A DNA stretch of 64,000 bases from Antedon bifida (Eukaryota; Echinodermata; Crinoidea; Comatulida; Antedonidae), in contig OY727103.1 in the NCBI GenBank assembly GCA_963402885.1, forward strand, positions 15,836,085 to 15,900,084, given 5' to 3'. The notes beneath the pieces were generated by a model, which was not told the origin of the DNA, searched no databases, and saw nothing but the letters and a program-made list of their open reading frames with translations. Positions 12,697 to 39,100 of this stretch are shown piece after piece. The translations under genes were made by a program, and so were the position numbers. Each line of letters starts with the position of its first letter. Positions within the stretch are counted from its first letter, which is position 1.

Positions 12697-12900
12697 TTCA
12701 TAATTTAAACCATTTCTTTCATATTATTTTTCCAAGGTCTAAATCATTTTTTGTATAAATGTTTGTTTGTTTTATTTGAGTAATAAGTTGTTTAAATTCT
12801 ACTTCTGGTTTGTCTCTGTCGTCGTCTGTTTTCACTTTCTTGTTGACTTCCCTCGTACATCCTGCCGCAAGATCTGTTAATTCATCAACGTCCCTCACAA
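12697..12900 (-). CDS. Exon-like open frame, antisense in AHCYL intron 1
   Basis: After an acceptor-like TATCCAG at 12903-12901 the minus strand reads VRDVDELTDLAAGCTREVNK and continues for about 65 codons in total to a TGA, with an acidic/basic composition typical of real protein (TDDDRDKPEVEF). No clear donor was seen, so this would be a terminal exon. No homologue recognised. Intronic DNA around it is far more AT-rich, which is why it stands out. Confidence 0.22.
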
Positions 12901-13151
12901 CTGGATATTTCCAGATATGTTTATTTTAAATGAACACAGAGTGTATAATATAATGTAGCTTATAAAATTAAAAGATTTAAAAAGCAAAATTTAAAAGAAT
13001 AACGTAGATTACACATCAACCACCAGATGACAGTCTTTCGATTCTCAAAAGGTCGATGGATCTAGACTTTTTGGGTTCAATATTTTGACTACTGGAATTG
13101 AAATATAGTTTAAGTTATCACAACACTGGTGGTTTGTGAGTACAGATTTTT

Positions 13152-13347
13152 GACCATCAGTATTGTAGAGCAATTTTTTGACCATCAGTATTGTAGAGCA
13201 ATTTTTTGACCATCAGTATTGTATAGCAATTTTTTGACCATCAGTATTGTAGAGCAATTTTTTGACCATCAGTATTGTAGAGCAATTTTTTGACCATCAG
13301 TATTGTAGAGCAATTTTTTGACCATCAGTATTGTAGAGCAATTTTTT
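13152..13347. repeat. 28-bp minisatellite, 7 copies
   Basis: Unit GACCATCAGTATTG followed by TAGAGCAATTTTTT, almost perfect, in AHCYL intron 1. Confidence 0.97.
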
Positions 13348-14259
13348 CTGTCCATTTGTTTAAATTATTACTCAGTTGTTCCATCAATGACCTTCATACC
13401 CCCTTCTCGGAAATCAACATTTGTACTTGACAAGTGACCTTTGCCCTCATCGCTTCAATTAAAAGTTATTTACATTAAGATGATCATCCTATCCCTTCAG
13501 CTGCTAATCTTGAACTGTAATCTATTTCATCAAAAGTACACTAGCACTGAAAAGATACCCGATATTATGTAATCAACATAGTAGATTAAAGCTAGGATGC
13601 GATAGTATAGTAATGTCATTGTCATTAGGCTACGTGGTAGATTGTTGCACGCGATGTGACCAAATCAAGCTAAAGTTGTTTACTATGCTCCAAAACATTG
13701 AAAAAATTAATATAGCGAACATGGCTCCACCCATTTTTATTGATTTTTTTGATTGGATGTTGTACAGTATAGATATGGAACCAACAAAAGTGTATTTGTT
13801 TATTTAACCGACTTAATAAAAGACTAGAACCTAGGATTGCACTCATCCAATGTGCCATGCATATATTTTTGGTTGTTGGTTTTTTAACATATTTATATAA
13901 AAATCTATAATATATTTGAATTAGTTACTAATTATTATTGAGACCACATGATATTTGAAATAAATATTTATGACAAAAGTTAGTTATTTTTTATACATTA
14001 AAGTCCTTCTATGGAATTAAATATTGTGAATTTAAAATTGAATCAAAGTTTAAATACCTTATAATTGACTGTTCTTGTCTGTTTCATCAAGGTCATCAAG
14101 GAAACGACACAGTTCCCACGTTCTTCCTTAAATCGTCCGATTCTAGATTGTCATTGAAAATGTTGCTGTACACTATATTTTTATTTAAATATTAAAAAAA
14201 AAAAATAATTTAGAATATTTAGTAAGATAATTAGTACATTTTGTGTTTTGATAAGAAAG

Positions 14260-14551
14260 TTTGCGGGGGTTCTACGTAGGTGATTCTATGACTCTCACGA
14301 TGTGAATCACAAGCGAGGCATAGGAAATAGCGATGCCAGCAAAATAATTTACAAATTAAAGCTAGGAAGGTCATATAGCATACCCTGTTAGTTCTGATCA
14401 CTTCTTGACGAAGACGTCGACGGGGAAGGCTATACGCTAAGGATCCGCGGTATATTTTTAGGTAATTTCCGTGCGATTCTTACTTAGGGTATTCATCTGC
14501 CCTCTTTCCGGTCTTCCTCTTCGGTTTCCTGAAGGACAATTACTTTAAAAA
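14260..14551 (+). promoter_or_regulatory. Probable promoter and 5' UTR of the second AHCYL first exon
   Basis: A locally GC-richer stretch (CpGs in GACGAAGACGTCGACGG and GGATCCGCGG around 14410-14450) directly upstream of the ATG ATG at 14552. It contains GACGTC at 14416 and pyrimidine-rich sequence (CTCTTTCCGGTCTTCCTCTT). A stop in frame precedes the ATG. Promoter role is inferred. Confidence 0.35.
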
Positions 14552-29242
<14,691 letters not shown>

Positions 29243-29507
29243 TATAATCAAGATAAAGATTGGAAATTTCAACAAAGCATTTGAAGAGTATGAATTAATA
29301 ACAACAAATTTTAATTATTTTGAACAATATTCTGGTGACAATTTAATAAGTTGATGTTCAATTCATTAGCATGAACAATTTAAGATACAGTATGTAAGCA
29401 ATTAAAGTGTACCTTTACATTAAAATATACCATGTTAACATGCCTCAAGTCAGACCTACAACAAACAGTAGGGTAACGCTAGTAATGAGACATGTTAAAA
29501 TGGTATC

Positions 29508-29695
29508 ACAGTAGAATCGTTAAAGGGGGGGGGGGGGAGACACCTTCAGGACCCAACAAAGCGCCCCCTTAAGAGGGGTTAACTGTAGTGTAAAACATGT
29601 ATTTCCCCTTGTTTTTTTACATGGGGATATGTCCCCTTAATGGTGTCTCTTAACAGGGGTGTCCCCTGAATGGGGGTGTCCCAATAAACAGGTTT
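29508..29695. mobile_element. Pogo-like MITE relative with G13 run
   Basis: CACAGTAGAATCGTTAAAGG start, then a run of 13 G (from 29526) and repeated GGGGTGTCCC/GTCCCC blocks. In the AHCYL 3' region. Confidence 0.5.
29683..29688 (+). terminator. Candidate poly(A) signal of AHCYL
   Basis: AATAAA 440 bases past the AHCYL stop, followed within 25 bases by a GT-rich stretch (TTTTGTGTATATG). A second AATAAA is at 29761. Which one is used cannot be decided here, and the first sits inside a repeat-like segment. Confidence 0.3.
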
Positions 29696-30399
29696 GCTTA
29701 CATTAATTTTGTGTATATGAAGTTGTTCATTTAATAATTTGAATTGGAAAATACGAACAAAATAAATTGAAAAATAATTACGTGTACGTTGATTGCACCT
29801 GTAGCATCTCTTTCTATGAACAATGAAATTTTTCGACGATTACCAACCTCAGAAGTTGGAACATTTGTTAATGTGTATGTGATTCGCTTAAATATTATTA
29901 AATTTATTTTGAGCATGTATAAACTTTTTGTTGAACTATTATAAGATTTAAAACTGTGTACATTGTAAATTTCTATATTCATAAATACAAATTATGCTAG
30001 GATTCAATCAAATATATTAAAGCATAAGCAAAGTTTTGTTATTAAAATTACTTTATTAGCTGGTGAGCGAATTATTTTAGAGAAGTAAAGGGACTAACGA
30101 TTATAGTAAATAATACATGTGTAGTCCAAATAACAATAACACCTCATTAAATTGTTAGTACAGTACATGTACTGTCAAAATAAATATTAAAATCTTGCAA
30201 TTTACACTGTGCTTTAAATATTAGAAATTCCTGCCTAAAATAATATACTCTTATTTAAAAATGTTGATACTGGCTACTTTATGTATACAATTTACTTTTT
30301 TCCACTCATGGCAAGGGTTGTGTCATTGTCACATCCATTATTCACACTTTACATAGCCAGGTGCATGTTTTAATTTTAACCAGTACATATTTGAATTCT

Positions 30400-30650
30400 G
30401 ATACATATATAATTAGTGCAGGCGCACTGGTATTTACTGTACATCCATGTCTGTTTTAATTATGCAAAAACATTATAGTCAGGTGCATGAATATGTTATC
30501 AATTATGCATAGATAATTAGTGCAGGTGCACTTACGAAACCCTGTATTTACTGTACATCTACATCTGTTTTAATTATGCAAACACATATAGTCAGGTGCA
30601 TGAATATATTATTAATTATGCATAGATAATTAGTGCAGGTGCACTGTATA
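30400..30650. repeat. Tandem ~110-bp unit with GTGCAGGTGCAC core
   Basis: ATAATTAGTGCAGGTGCAC (or CGCAC) recurs near 30411, 30514 and 30630, each preceded by GTCAGGTGCATGAATAT and ATTATGCAT. GTGCAGGTGCAC is itself nearly palindromic. Lies in the AHCYL-PCC1 tail-to-tail spacer. Confidence 0.7.
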
Positions 30651-31137
30651 TAAAAACAAGAATTGTGCAGGAGCACATGTCGATGCATGATTATTAAATG
30701 TTATGTCATATTGCAAATGCAAGTGGTATTGTATTAATTTGCATAATAAATGCAGGTGTACATTTAAATGCAAATTTACAGAACATTCAATATAATATCA
30801 AGAAATTTCAACATTATGAATTGTGTTGGTATTTATTGTTATACTGATTTCACAACCATGATTACTACTATTAATATTGCTTTGCTAATTCCATTAAGTG
30901 GTGTCTGTATTGCCAGAGTAATACATTTTAACGTCTGCCTCCGAAATCTTATAGTACATTATTATTATTCCTGAATAATATATTATTCATCATGGCCATG
31001 ATTTTGTGGCTTACTACAGTACTTTGTTGTCAGTACTGTAGTACTAATTGAAGTCTATTCAAATATTACTTGTGCGTTTTCTGCAATCCATTTCAACATG
31101 CCTGGAACCCCCTTTTTCAACTACTGAGGGTCTGAGC

Positions 31138-31171
31138 TTTATTTTTAATTGTACAATATCTGTACTTTATT
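31138..31171 (-). terminator. Candidate poly(A) signals of PCC1
   Basis: Two minus-strand AATAAA hexamers (TTTATT on the plus strand at 31166-31171 and 31138-31143) lie 110-140 bases past the PCC1 stop. Placement is right for a short 3' UTR; use is inferred. Confidence 0.4.
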
Positions 31172-31278
31172 GTATTGTACTCTGTAATCTCCGAGTTGTT
31201 TTTAGCCACATATCCGATTTAAAATTTACCAAAATAAAATATTGGCACCATTTGACAACTGAAGTGTAGCATAATATG

Positions 31279-32037
31279 CTACGTATTATCCACCACAGGG
31301 GGTCCAAAGCGTTCTATCGTTTGTACAACCAGGTTTAGGTGATCCATGAATGAATTGACAGCAACACGAAGCAGTCTAGCTTGGCTTGCAGTAAAAACTC
31401 TGAAAAAAAAAAAGAATTATAAATGTTGAACGTATGGGGATAAAACATTTGACATAGGTATACCTATATTTGCATCACCTGAGCAGCCCTGATTGGCCGG
31501 CTATGTGAATACCAATAATTACAATGCAGTTGCATTAAAAACGTGGTGGATGTGGGCACCTGTTACTGTACGATGCACACAGTAATAAGCAAGGATGAAT
31601 TGCGGACAAGAACATTATCTTAAGCATTAGGATGTGAATATGATTTGATATAAATATCTTACACTGTCAGAACATTGTCAGTAAATGACAATTCTTTTGT
31701 GACTTCTCCTTTTCTTGGTTCTTTATCAACATTTAATGATTGGTAAGCAATCTCTGCTTCTCGACTTGTCCCAAAAGGCACACTGATGTTACTTTAGGAG
31801 GCAAAAAAATAATAAGAATAATGCACCTTACTACCAAAATGCCGGTGGGAGAAACACGCCGAAAGCCTGAAGGGTTCAACTGGAACTGCACTGGCTGGGC
31901 CTAGCTTAGTTAGGCCTAGCCCTAATAGCCATTTTATCGCCCTGCTAATAGCAAGTTAACTACCAGGCAACCTACTAGACAGACCTGAAAATTGCAACAA
32001 TATTATTAATTGTGATTTACCATTTTAAATTCTCCAT
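31279..32037 (-). CDS. LAGE3: KEOPS/EKC complex subunit PCC1 (LAGE3/CTAG family)
   Basis: Three small exons on the minus strand, 32037-32021, 31791-31663 and 31399-31279, join in phase to an 88-residue protein (MENLK start, TAG stop at 31281-31279). Yeast Pcc1 is also 88 residues. Pcc1 dimerises inside KEOPS, which attaches the threonylcarbamoyl group to A37 of ANN-reading tRNAs (t6A). Family landmarks are NISVPFGTSREAEIAYQSL near the start, ELSFTDNVLTV in the middle strand, and ASQARLLRVAVNSFMDHL then VVQTIERFGPPV at the end, matching the human LAGE3 tail RLLRISVINFLDQL ... RTMQRFGPPV. Donors GTAAAT and GTAAGA and acceptors AAAG and TTTCAG are acceptable; the acceptor of exon 2 (CCTAAAG) is the weakest point. 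The gene is divergent from G6PD and tail to tail with AHCYL. It is invisible to long-ORF searches because no exon exceeds 43 codons. Confidence 0.88.
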
Positions 32038-33105
32038 TTATCCTTTGTTTTTATGAGAAAAAGAATAACAAAAAACAGGTCAGTCTCGTTTCCTTTATTT
32101 ATAAAACCCGCCCTCTATAATATAAACCCTTACCTAATAAATATTCATGATTTAATCTTTAAAATAAAAATTATAGTTTTTGCTGGATTATTCAGTAATA
32201 AATGGGTTATTATTATTCATATAATTTAAAACATTAAATTAAATCAAAGGTAAATACAAATTTTATATTTATTCGCCATTACAAAAAATTACGTTTTTTC
32301 ACCAAATTCAACACTTATTCGTTGTGATGGTACTTGGTATATTAATCCTATATGGCACACTGATATCGTCACTCTGGTTTCTCTGCATCACGCATAAATC
32401 TTTCGCCTTTTACTAAAGATTTCCGTGCAGGGGAACACTCATTGAGTTTAAACTCAATTTTTCTCAGCCCTTGTTTCACACAAGGGTAATTTATGTACTA
32501 AAGATAGATTATTCGCATATCAGTAATGCCTTTATGCTACTACATACGATATTGCACTACAACATTTTTTGGTTGTGGTCCGGTACAGTACCTTATTTAT
32601 TGGGTTTACATGGCGTATAAATGATCTTACCACTAGCTATACGGGAATATAAAAAATGGTCATTACTAACAGTTACCACATAATGATAAACTATCGGAAA
32701 ATGTTATTATACGTTCATTTAAAATTTAATTAATAATATTTAATTAAAAAGAGTTTGAATACAAGATTGATATATAAAATAAGGTGGTCCCCTAAAATTA
32801 TGATGATAGTATACAGAAGGCATTGCAGCTTCAGATGGTGCTTGTATTTTCTTTTATTCTATGATGTTCAATTCATAAAGTATTTATCAAAATTTAAAAA
32901 GGCATATACCTAGGTAGGTGCTGTTTTCGTATTATATTGAAAGGGCTAGAAGAGGGAGGAAGGGGAGGAGTCTATAAAGTTGTGATTCCATATCATCATC
33001 CGGGAACCAGAGCGTACCTGGATGTTGTGCAAGTGTGTGAGAGGTGATAACACAGTTTTCTAAAATCCAGTGAACGAAATCGAAGAGAATTTGCTCAAAT
33101 TAATT
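32038..33105. promoter_or_regulatory. Divergent PCC1-G6PD intergenic region
   Basis: About 1.07 kb between the two start codons. The G6PD-proximal part (32940-33060) is GA-rich (GGAGGAAGGGGAGGAG) and then moderately GC-rich (CATCATCCGGGAACC); the PCC1 side is AT-rich. No TATA box was recognised. Both transcription starts must lie here, so shared control is possible, but no binding site can be named with confidence. Confidence 0.4.
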
Positions 33106-36100
33106 ATGTCTAAAAGCAATGTAAGTCACTTTATTTATTAAAACGCTTTTCTATATTGCTATGCTCTTAATTTGTGAAAAAGAACAATAAATTTGATACC
33201 AGTGCCACAATTTACACACGGAAGTATTTAGCCTAGGCCTAAGCCTAGGTGGTGTACACTGTTTGTTTGTGGTGTGTACAATGGATGTAGCAGCTCGCGC
33301 TCCATCTGAAAAAGAATGACTCGGCAAGTTTTGTATACTTACCTAGGCCTAGCGCCTGTATAGATATATTGGCATAATCTCTAGGAAAGGCCAGTCATTT
33401 GTTTTCAGCCAAAAAAAGGTATTAAATATTAATAATAATTATAATGGAAATGTTATTATAATTTAATATTAAAATCTAGGCGTAATAATAATAATAATAA
33501 AAAAAAAAAAGGATTGTCATTATTTGATTAAGAAATTGTCATTTTTTATTTTTATTGCTTTGAAATGTAAAATAGGGTTGGCTGGTGTAAAATAATTCCC
33601 CCTTGTTGCAGCCCCACACAAGTACATGTGTATGTCTATGATGGGGTACGTGTCTCAATGGAGTGGTTCTATAATATTAAAAAATGTACAGTCACTGTAG
33701 AGACAAAGGAATATCGGCTGGAGGAGGCTCAATATCGTCAAGCCTGTCTATGTTTGAACTTTAAAACACCTGATTTTAAATCTCTTTTTCGTCTAATTAC
33801 ACATAAATTAGCTTATTTAATATTCAATGCTTGCTAATTGTGCCTATGTGCATAGTAACAGCAATATCTTAAGATAACTATTGCTTTTGCTTGAAATACA
33901 TACTACTTACATTTAATACCTTAATTCATGCACTATTTAACAATGACTAAACTAGTCCATATCTTGCATTTAATGATGCATTACTACACACACATAATAA
34001 TGTTTTATTATAGAATAAATTCCATAAATAATTTTCTCCAAATAACACTTATGTATTAAGTATATAAACTATTTAGGAGAAGCTCTATCTTCATAGAAAA
34101 TATATCATTAATTCACAAAAAATATAAATTTACTAAAAAAAACATTCAACTATTGCTACATGAAAACATACATTTCACATAAAATGATATGCGAAGGAAT
34201 TAAACGTGATAGAATAAAGACAAATCCGTAATTTGTTATTTTAACATTGTATTTAATATAATATTTAATAATCTAATTTGAAACCTCTTATGGTTGTCAT
34301 TGCTAGTTTCTGCAAGGCAAAATGGAGAATAAAGGTATGGACAGTTTAATTATAATCATAGATATACTGTATTAGTGTAAGTACTAGATAGTCAACTGTA
34401 TAGACACAAATTAATTCCAACAAAGGGTCCACCCTCTAGCCAATCTATCTACTGTTTAGTTTTAATATTCAATTAACTTCAGAATGCATTCATAGAATAT
34501 TGATTGTTTAATTGTCCTCAATCTATGGTTTACCTAATGTACTAATATTTACATAATTGATGGAATGTAATAGTTAAAATAAAATATGCTTAGAGCATCT
34601 TATTGACTTGCATAGGAAAGTGCTTTAAAATCGCTTGCTTAGTTAGGGTGCCTACCTCTGACCCACAGTGCCTACTTAACCCACGGGGGAACCTACCTGA
34701 CCCATGTTAGTAGCACAATGAGATAATAATAATGAAAAAACATAGAGTTAATCTGCTTTATGATGACTGAACCAGAATGTTGCTGAAAATATTGGCGCGT
34801 CTTTTTCAATTACAGGGATATCCCAAACAAAGAGTCGCCTTAATAGAGGTTGGTCTTGGTGTTAAAACATTGCTCATCATTTATCATGAGAAAGTGTGTC
34901 CTTTATAGGAGAGTGCCCCCTGAATAGGAGTTTCCCAAAGGAGGGGTAAATCGTCACATACTAATATAGTATTGTCTCAGGAATTTACACAAATACAAAT
35001 AAACATACCGTCACGGTTGAGTAACTAGACGTCCTATCTATTGAAAGATCCTAATAATATGTAGGCCAATCTAGTGTCATTTGAGCATACTCAGAGCATC
35101 TCAGCTTTTCTGTACAACTTGTTAATGTATGTATAATGATACAAATTAGTGATTAGCACAGTGAATACCTCATTTACATGATTAATTTCTAATACTGTAG
35201 CTAGTTAGAAGGCATGCCAGCATCATCATTATATTGTAATTCAAAACAAACTACCTGCAAGATCTGTATGTTGAATTAATAGATCAGTATTTTGTCCTGC
35301 TTTCTACACAGTAGTAACTATATGACTTGAGAGTTGAGGCTGTTAAATTTTATACTCTGTTTTTAGTACTATTAATATTATTGCTACAATTTCAGCTTAG
35401 GCCTTCTACTGTAGTCATTAGGTAAGTATAAAATAACATAGGACAATTATTTTCTACATTTTTATCAAAAAATATTATTCGGGCAATCAGAGTTGGTACA
35501 TTATACTGTTGGATGATATTCAAAAGTACAGTACTTTTGAAACTTTCTCTTATTTAGCAGTTTTGATCAGTTTTATCATTATATTATTGTTATTAGCGTT
35601 CTCTTCTTGTCCACGATAATGTGTAAAAATTTGTCAAAATTGATACAACATTTTTGTTATTACAATTTTTTTTTTTGACTCATAGAAACTATTATAAATT
35701 ATCTTTGTCCTTTTTCAATGGATTTCATAAGTATTCATTGACAAGAATCAGGATATAAATTTGAATTATATTTTCTGTGATAGCTTCCTTGTAACAAGTG
35801 GCTATAATTATTACCACTTGAGATATGCAATGTATTCATTAACCTACAGTACAATACTGTATAACGTTTGAGCCTTCCTATTTCGAAATAGTTAAACCAA
35901 TTATTCCTTTAAGAATGACTGTTAACAATTAGTTATTCTGCGGAGACTCTGTATGATAAGAAACTGCAGATCATCATTACCCACAATGCAGTGCAGAATG
36001 ATGTCAATAATGTATCTTGACATACGGGTCATACACAGTAGTAATCAGAAATATTCTCATGTACAACAAATACACCATACAACTAGATTTTGAAACGCAT

Positions 36101-39100
36101 GCAGTAAAAGGAGGAAATCCATCTATTGGAAATGGTTGAAATAGAATGAAACTATTATTACCATACTGTATATGACAGATTCCATGTTCTATGTATATTC
36201 CCGTCCCCCTTCAAATTTAGGCTAAATATGGACACATCAATTTGGTCAATATTGTAGTATCCAACCCCGAACCTACATTTGGAACTATCTGGGACTATAT
36301 TCAGTCACATACAGTATATCATTTTTATTTGCTTGGCATTTTATGTTTTGTTTCCTTACAGTGGAGTCTACTAGGAGCTGTGTCATAAATGTGCTGATAT
36401 AAATAATCATATTTGTAACAGTAATTTATCATTAATTGTTTTCTCTTTGACGTAGGTATCAATTTTTTTTGCTTGTCTCGTGCATGGCATTGTTATACTC
36501 ATTCCGCTCGCTTTTCAAATTTATATCAGTTGTTTTGAAAACATTACATTATTATATGGACATTTAGATTACGCAAGAAAAAACAAACAAACAAGCATAA
36601 CAAATGTTTACATAAAATACAAACCAAACAACAATGTTGTTATGATAGGGCCTGTTTCTGCTGAATAGCACCAAATAACTGTTTATTTGAAATTTGTGCT
36701 CCCAAAAAAATAAGTTTAATCAGTGGTTTGTTGATGAAAAAGAAATTCAGGGTAATTATTAATTTTTTTCAGCAGAAACAGGCCCGTGACTACAACACGT
36801 GTTAAGGCTATAACAATGCTAATTGGCTAGTAACCTTTTTTGTTTGTTGTTCTGTTGTTGTTTTGTATTTGACATTGCGTTTATGTGATCGAAAAGTCTT
36901 TATTTTTCTGCTGAATGAAGCAACTCGGGCATTTATTTATTCTGTATTTTATTTATAAAGAATAAGCCATGGTTTTACAAATATCTCCACATTGTAGACA
37001 AACATAATGAATAATCAGCTCCATGTCGATGTCAGTTTTCATTGAATACAGTCACATTATCAAGTCATTCTTGTACCGTAATGTTATACTTTGTCTGCAC
37101 TATCAAACTTTAATCTTACAAAAAAATGTGATGTTTCCATATGGACATGACGATGTCATATCACTACCATACATATTTGAGCACATCACACTTTTTTGTC
37201 AAACTAGTTTTATAGTGTAGACAGAGCTTTAGTTGTACAGTAGACATCAAGTCAACTTTCTTTGTGGATCTCATGGTCCTCATCCACTTACAGTTAGTTT
37301 GTTGTGTTTTTTCTTGTTCATCTGCTATCATGATATTGTGTTGTTTTAATCATTTTCCAATTTTAAGTTTCAACATTTTGTCACCGGCTGTGTTATACTA
37401 CAGTATAGTAGTACACCTAATAATTTCTCAGGCTCAGCATAACTCAATTTGAGATCTGCCAAGTTCCCCATCTCGCCCTCTCTCTTCCCATTATGTGTCT
37501 TTTCAACATCATCTACATTTTTTTTGGTTCCATTTCTCTTTTAATTCTCCAAAAATTATCTGTCATTGATGTCTTATCCAATAGACATCGTTTTATTCTT
37601 TCTACGTTAAGTACTGTATAATTTCAAAATTGTTTATTTGCGATCACTTTGAGTATATTCCGTGATCTCCTTTGCAATGCTCATGTCCACAACTGACCAC
37701 CTACATTTATGTCCAAACTACTCTGGACTCTAGCCATCAGCGCTCAGTGGTCTAGATGTATGAATGCCAGGCTGGTGATCTGGAGGTCATAGATTTGAGT
37801 CCCACCTGAGAATTACTTAGTATAAAGTACAAGTTATATCAGAGTAGGGCATCAACATCTGAACAATTTAACTCAACACCCTGATGCAAAGCTATTCCAC
37901 AGTAGTGGAATCAATTATATACAGTTACTTAGTCGAATGTTATATTTTGCATTTTCTACTACTAAAATTACAGTAACTAATGCAAGACTTGTGCATGTAT
38001 GCATTTTATGATAATTTATTCAATTAATTATTTGATAATTAATATGCTGGTCTTGTGAATATAAATATTTAAAATGAAAGAAGCATTTTAAAACAAATTT
38101 ACTGGGAAAGTTAATTAAGTGTTGCAATATTGATATTAAATTTCTTTTCATAACCTTATTAATTATCGTAGTTTTTACTACGTTTTTTTCTAGTTCTGCA
38201 TTTTGGATTATACTATACTAATAATACAAACTACATGATAGTTGATACATTTGGTATTGATTTTGGTTTAAAGTTAGTTTGTAAACTAATTGTTTGTGAT
38301 CTTTTAATAACTTAAATATATCTTTCTGTAGATACTTCAGTTTGTTTGTTAGTATTTTATTAATATTAAACTTTTAATACAATATCATATGTTAATTACC
38401 AAACATGTTATTGCAGTATTACATGTTAGTTAAAGACCCCTTCCCTGCAATTTTGGACGTTTTTTGGAAAATAATACATATATATCACTTTAAAAACATT
38501 AAACCATGTCATTCCTTGTCTTAAATGTACGTTTTATGGTAAATTATGATAAAAAGTGAGAAACAATGCACTACCTAAGTAGCTCGCGGCGATCGACCTC
38601 TCGTGGACGGTCTTAGGCCTAGCCTAGCTAGGCTTAGTTTTGTAGGCCTAGCTGGTAAACATCGGTAACGTACGAACATCGTACGCCAGCTATATACCTA
38701 GCCTGACGTTGTATAGTTGCTGCATTAATTGTCTTTCTATTTTTGCCAGACTCCGTTGATACAAATTGGGGAAAACCCGGTATTTTCGCTGAAAAGTTAG
38801 GAGTCTTCCATTTGTTTTGGTCTCACGATCGATCGAAAAGTGGGCGAATTACAGGTGAAAAACAAAAATATCAATCCGCGTGCAATGCATTTTGGGATTT
38901 ATAGCGGGCCGCTATAATTATTAGAATCGACTTATTTTTCACATTTTTAACCGTTTAAAGACGAAAAAAGTTATCGCAATAGGACCATATAGTATTATTT
39001 TTACATTAAATATAGTTTGTGATCTTAAATTAGATCTAAAAAACGTAGGGAAGGGGTCTTTAATACCAAATTTGGTATTGAAGTACTATGTAAATAATAC

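Larger units (their letters stand above)
29243..31137. other. AHCYL-PCC1 tail-to-tail spacer
   Basis: Contains both 3' UTRs, a pogo-like MITE relative and the GTGCAGGTGCAC tandem repeat; no further gene seen. Confidence 0.5.
33121..38429. other. G6PD intron 1
   Basis: A 6.1-kb first intron (to 39241). Holds a CTAGGCC cluster near its start, a MITE (37084), a tRNA-derived SINE head (37729) and the 634-bp element (38430). A pogo-like relative is near 34790-34950. No other exon recognised. Confidence 0.5.

Noticed and set aside
34305..34335. Possible alternative G6PD first exon (ATGGAGAATAAAG before GTATGG)
   Set aside because: It would end in phase 1 whereas G6PD exon 2 needs phase 0, so the frame would shift.
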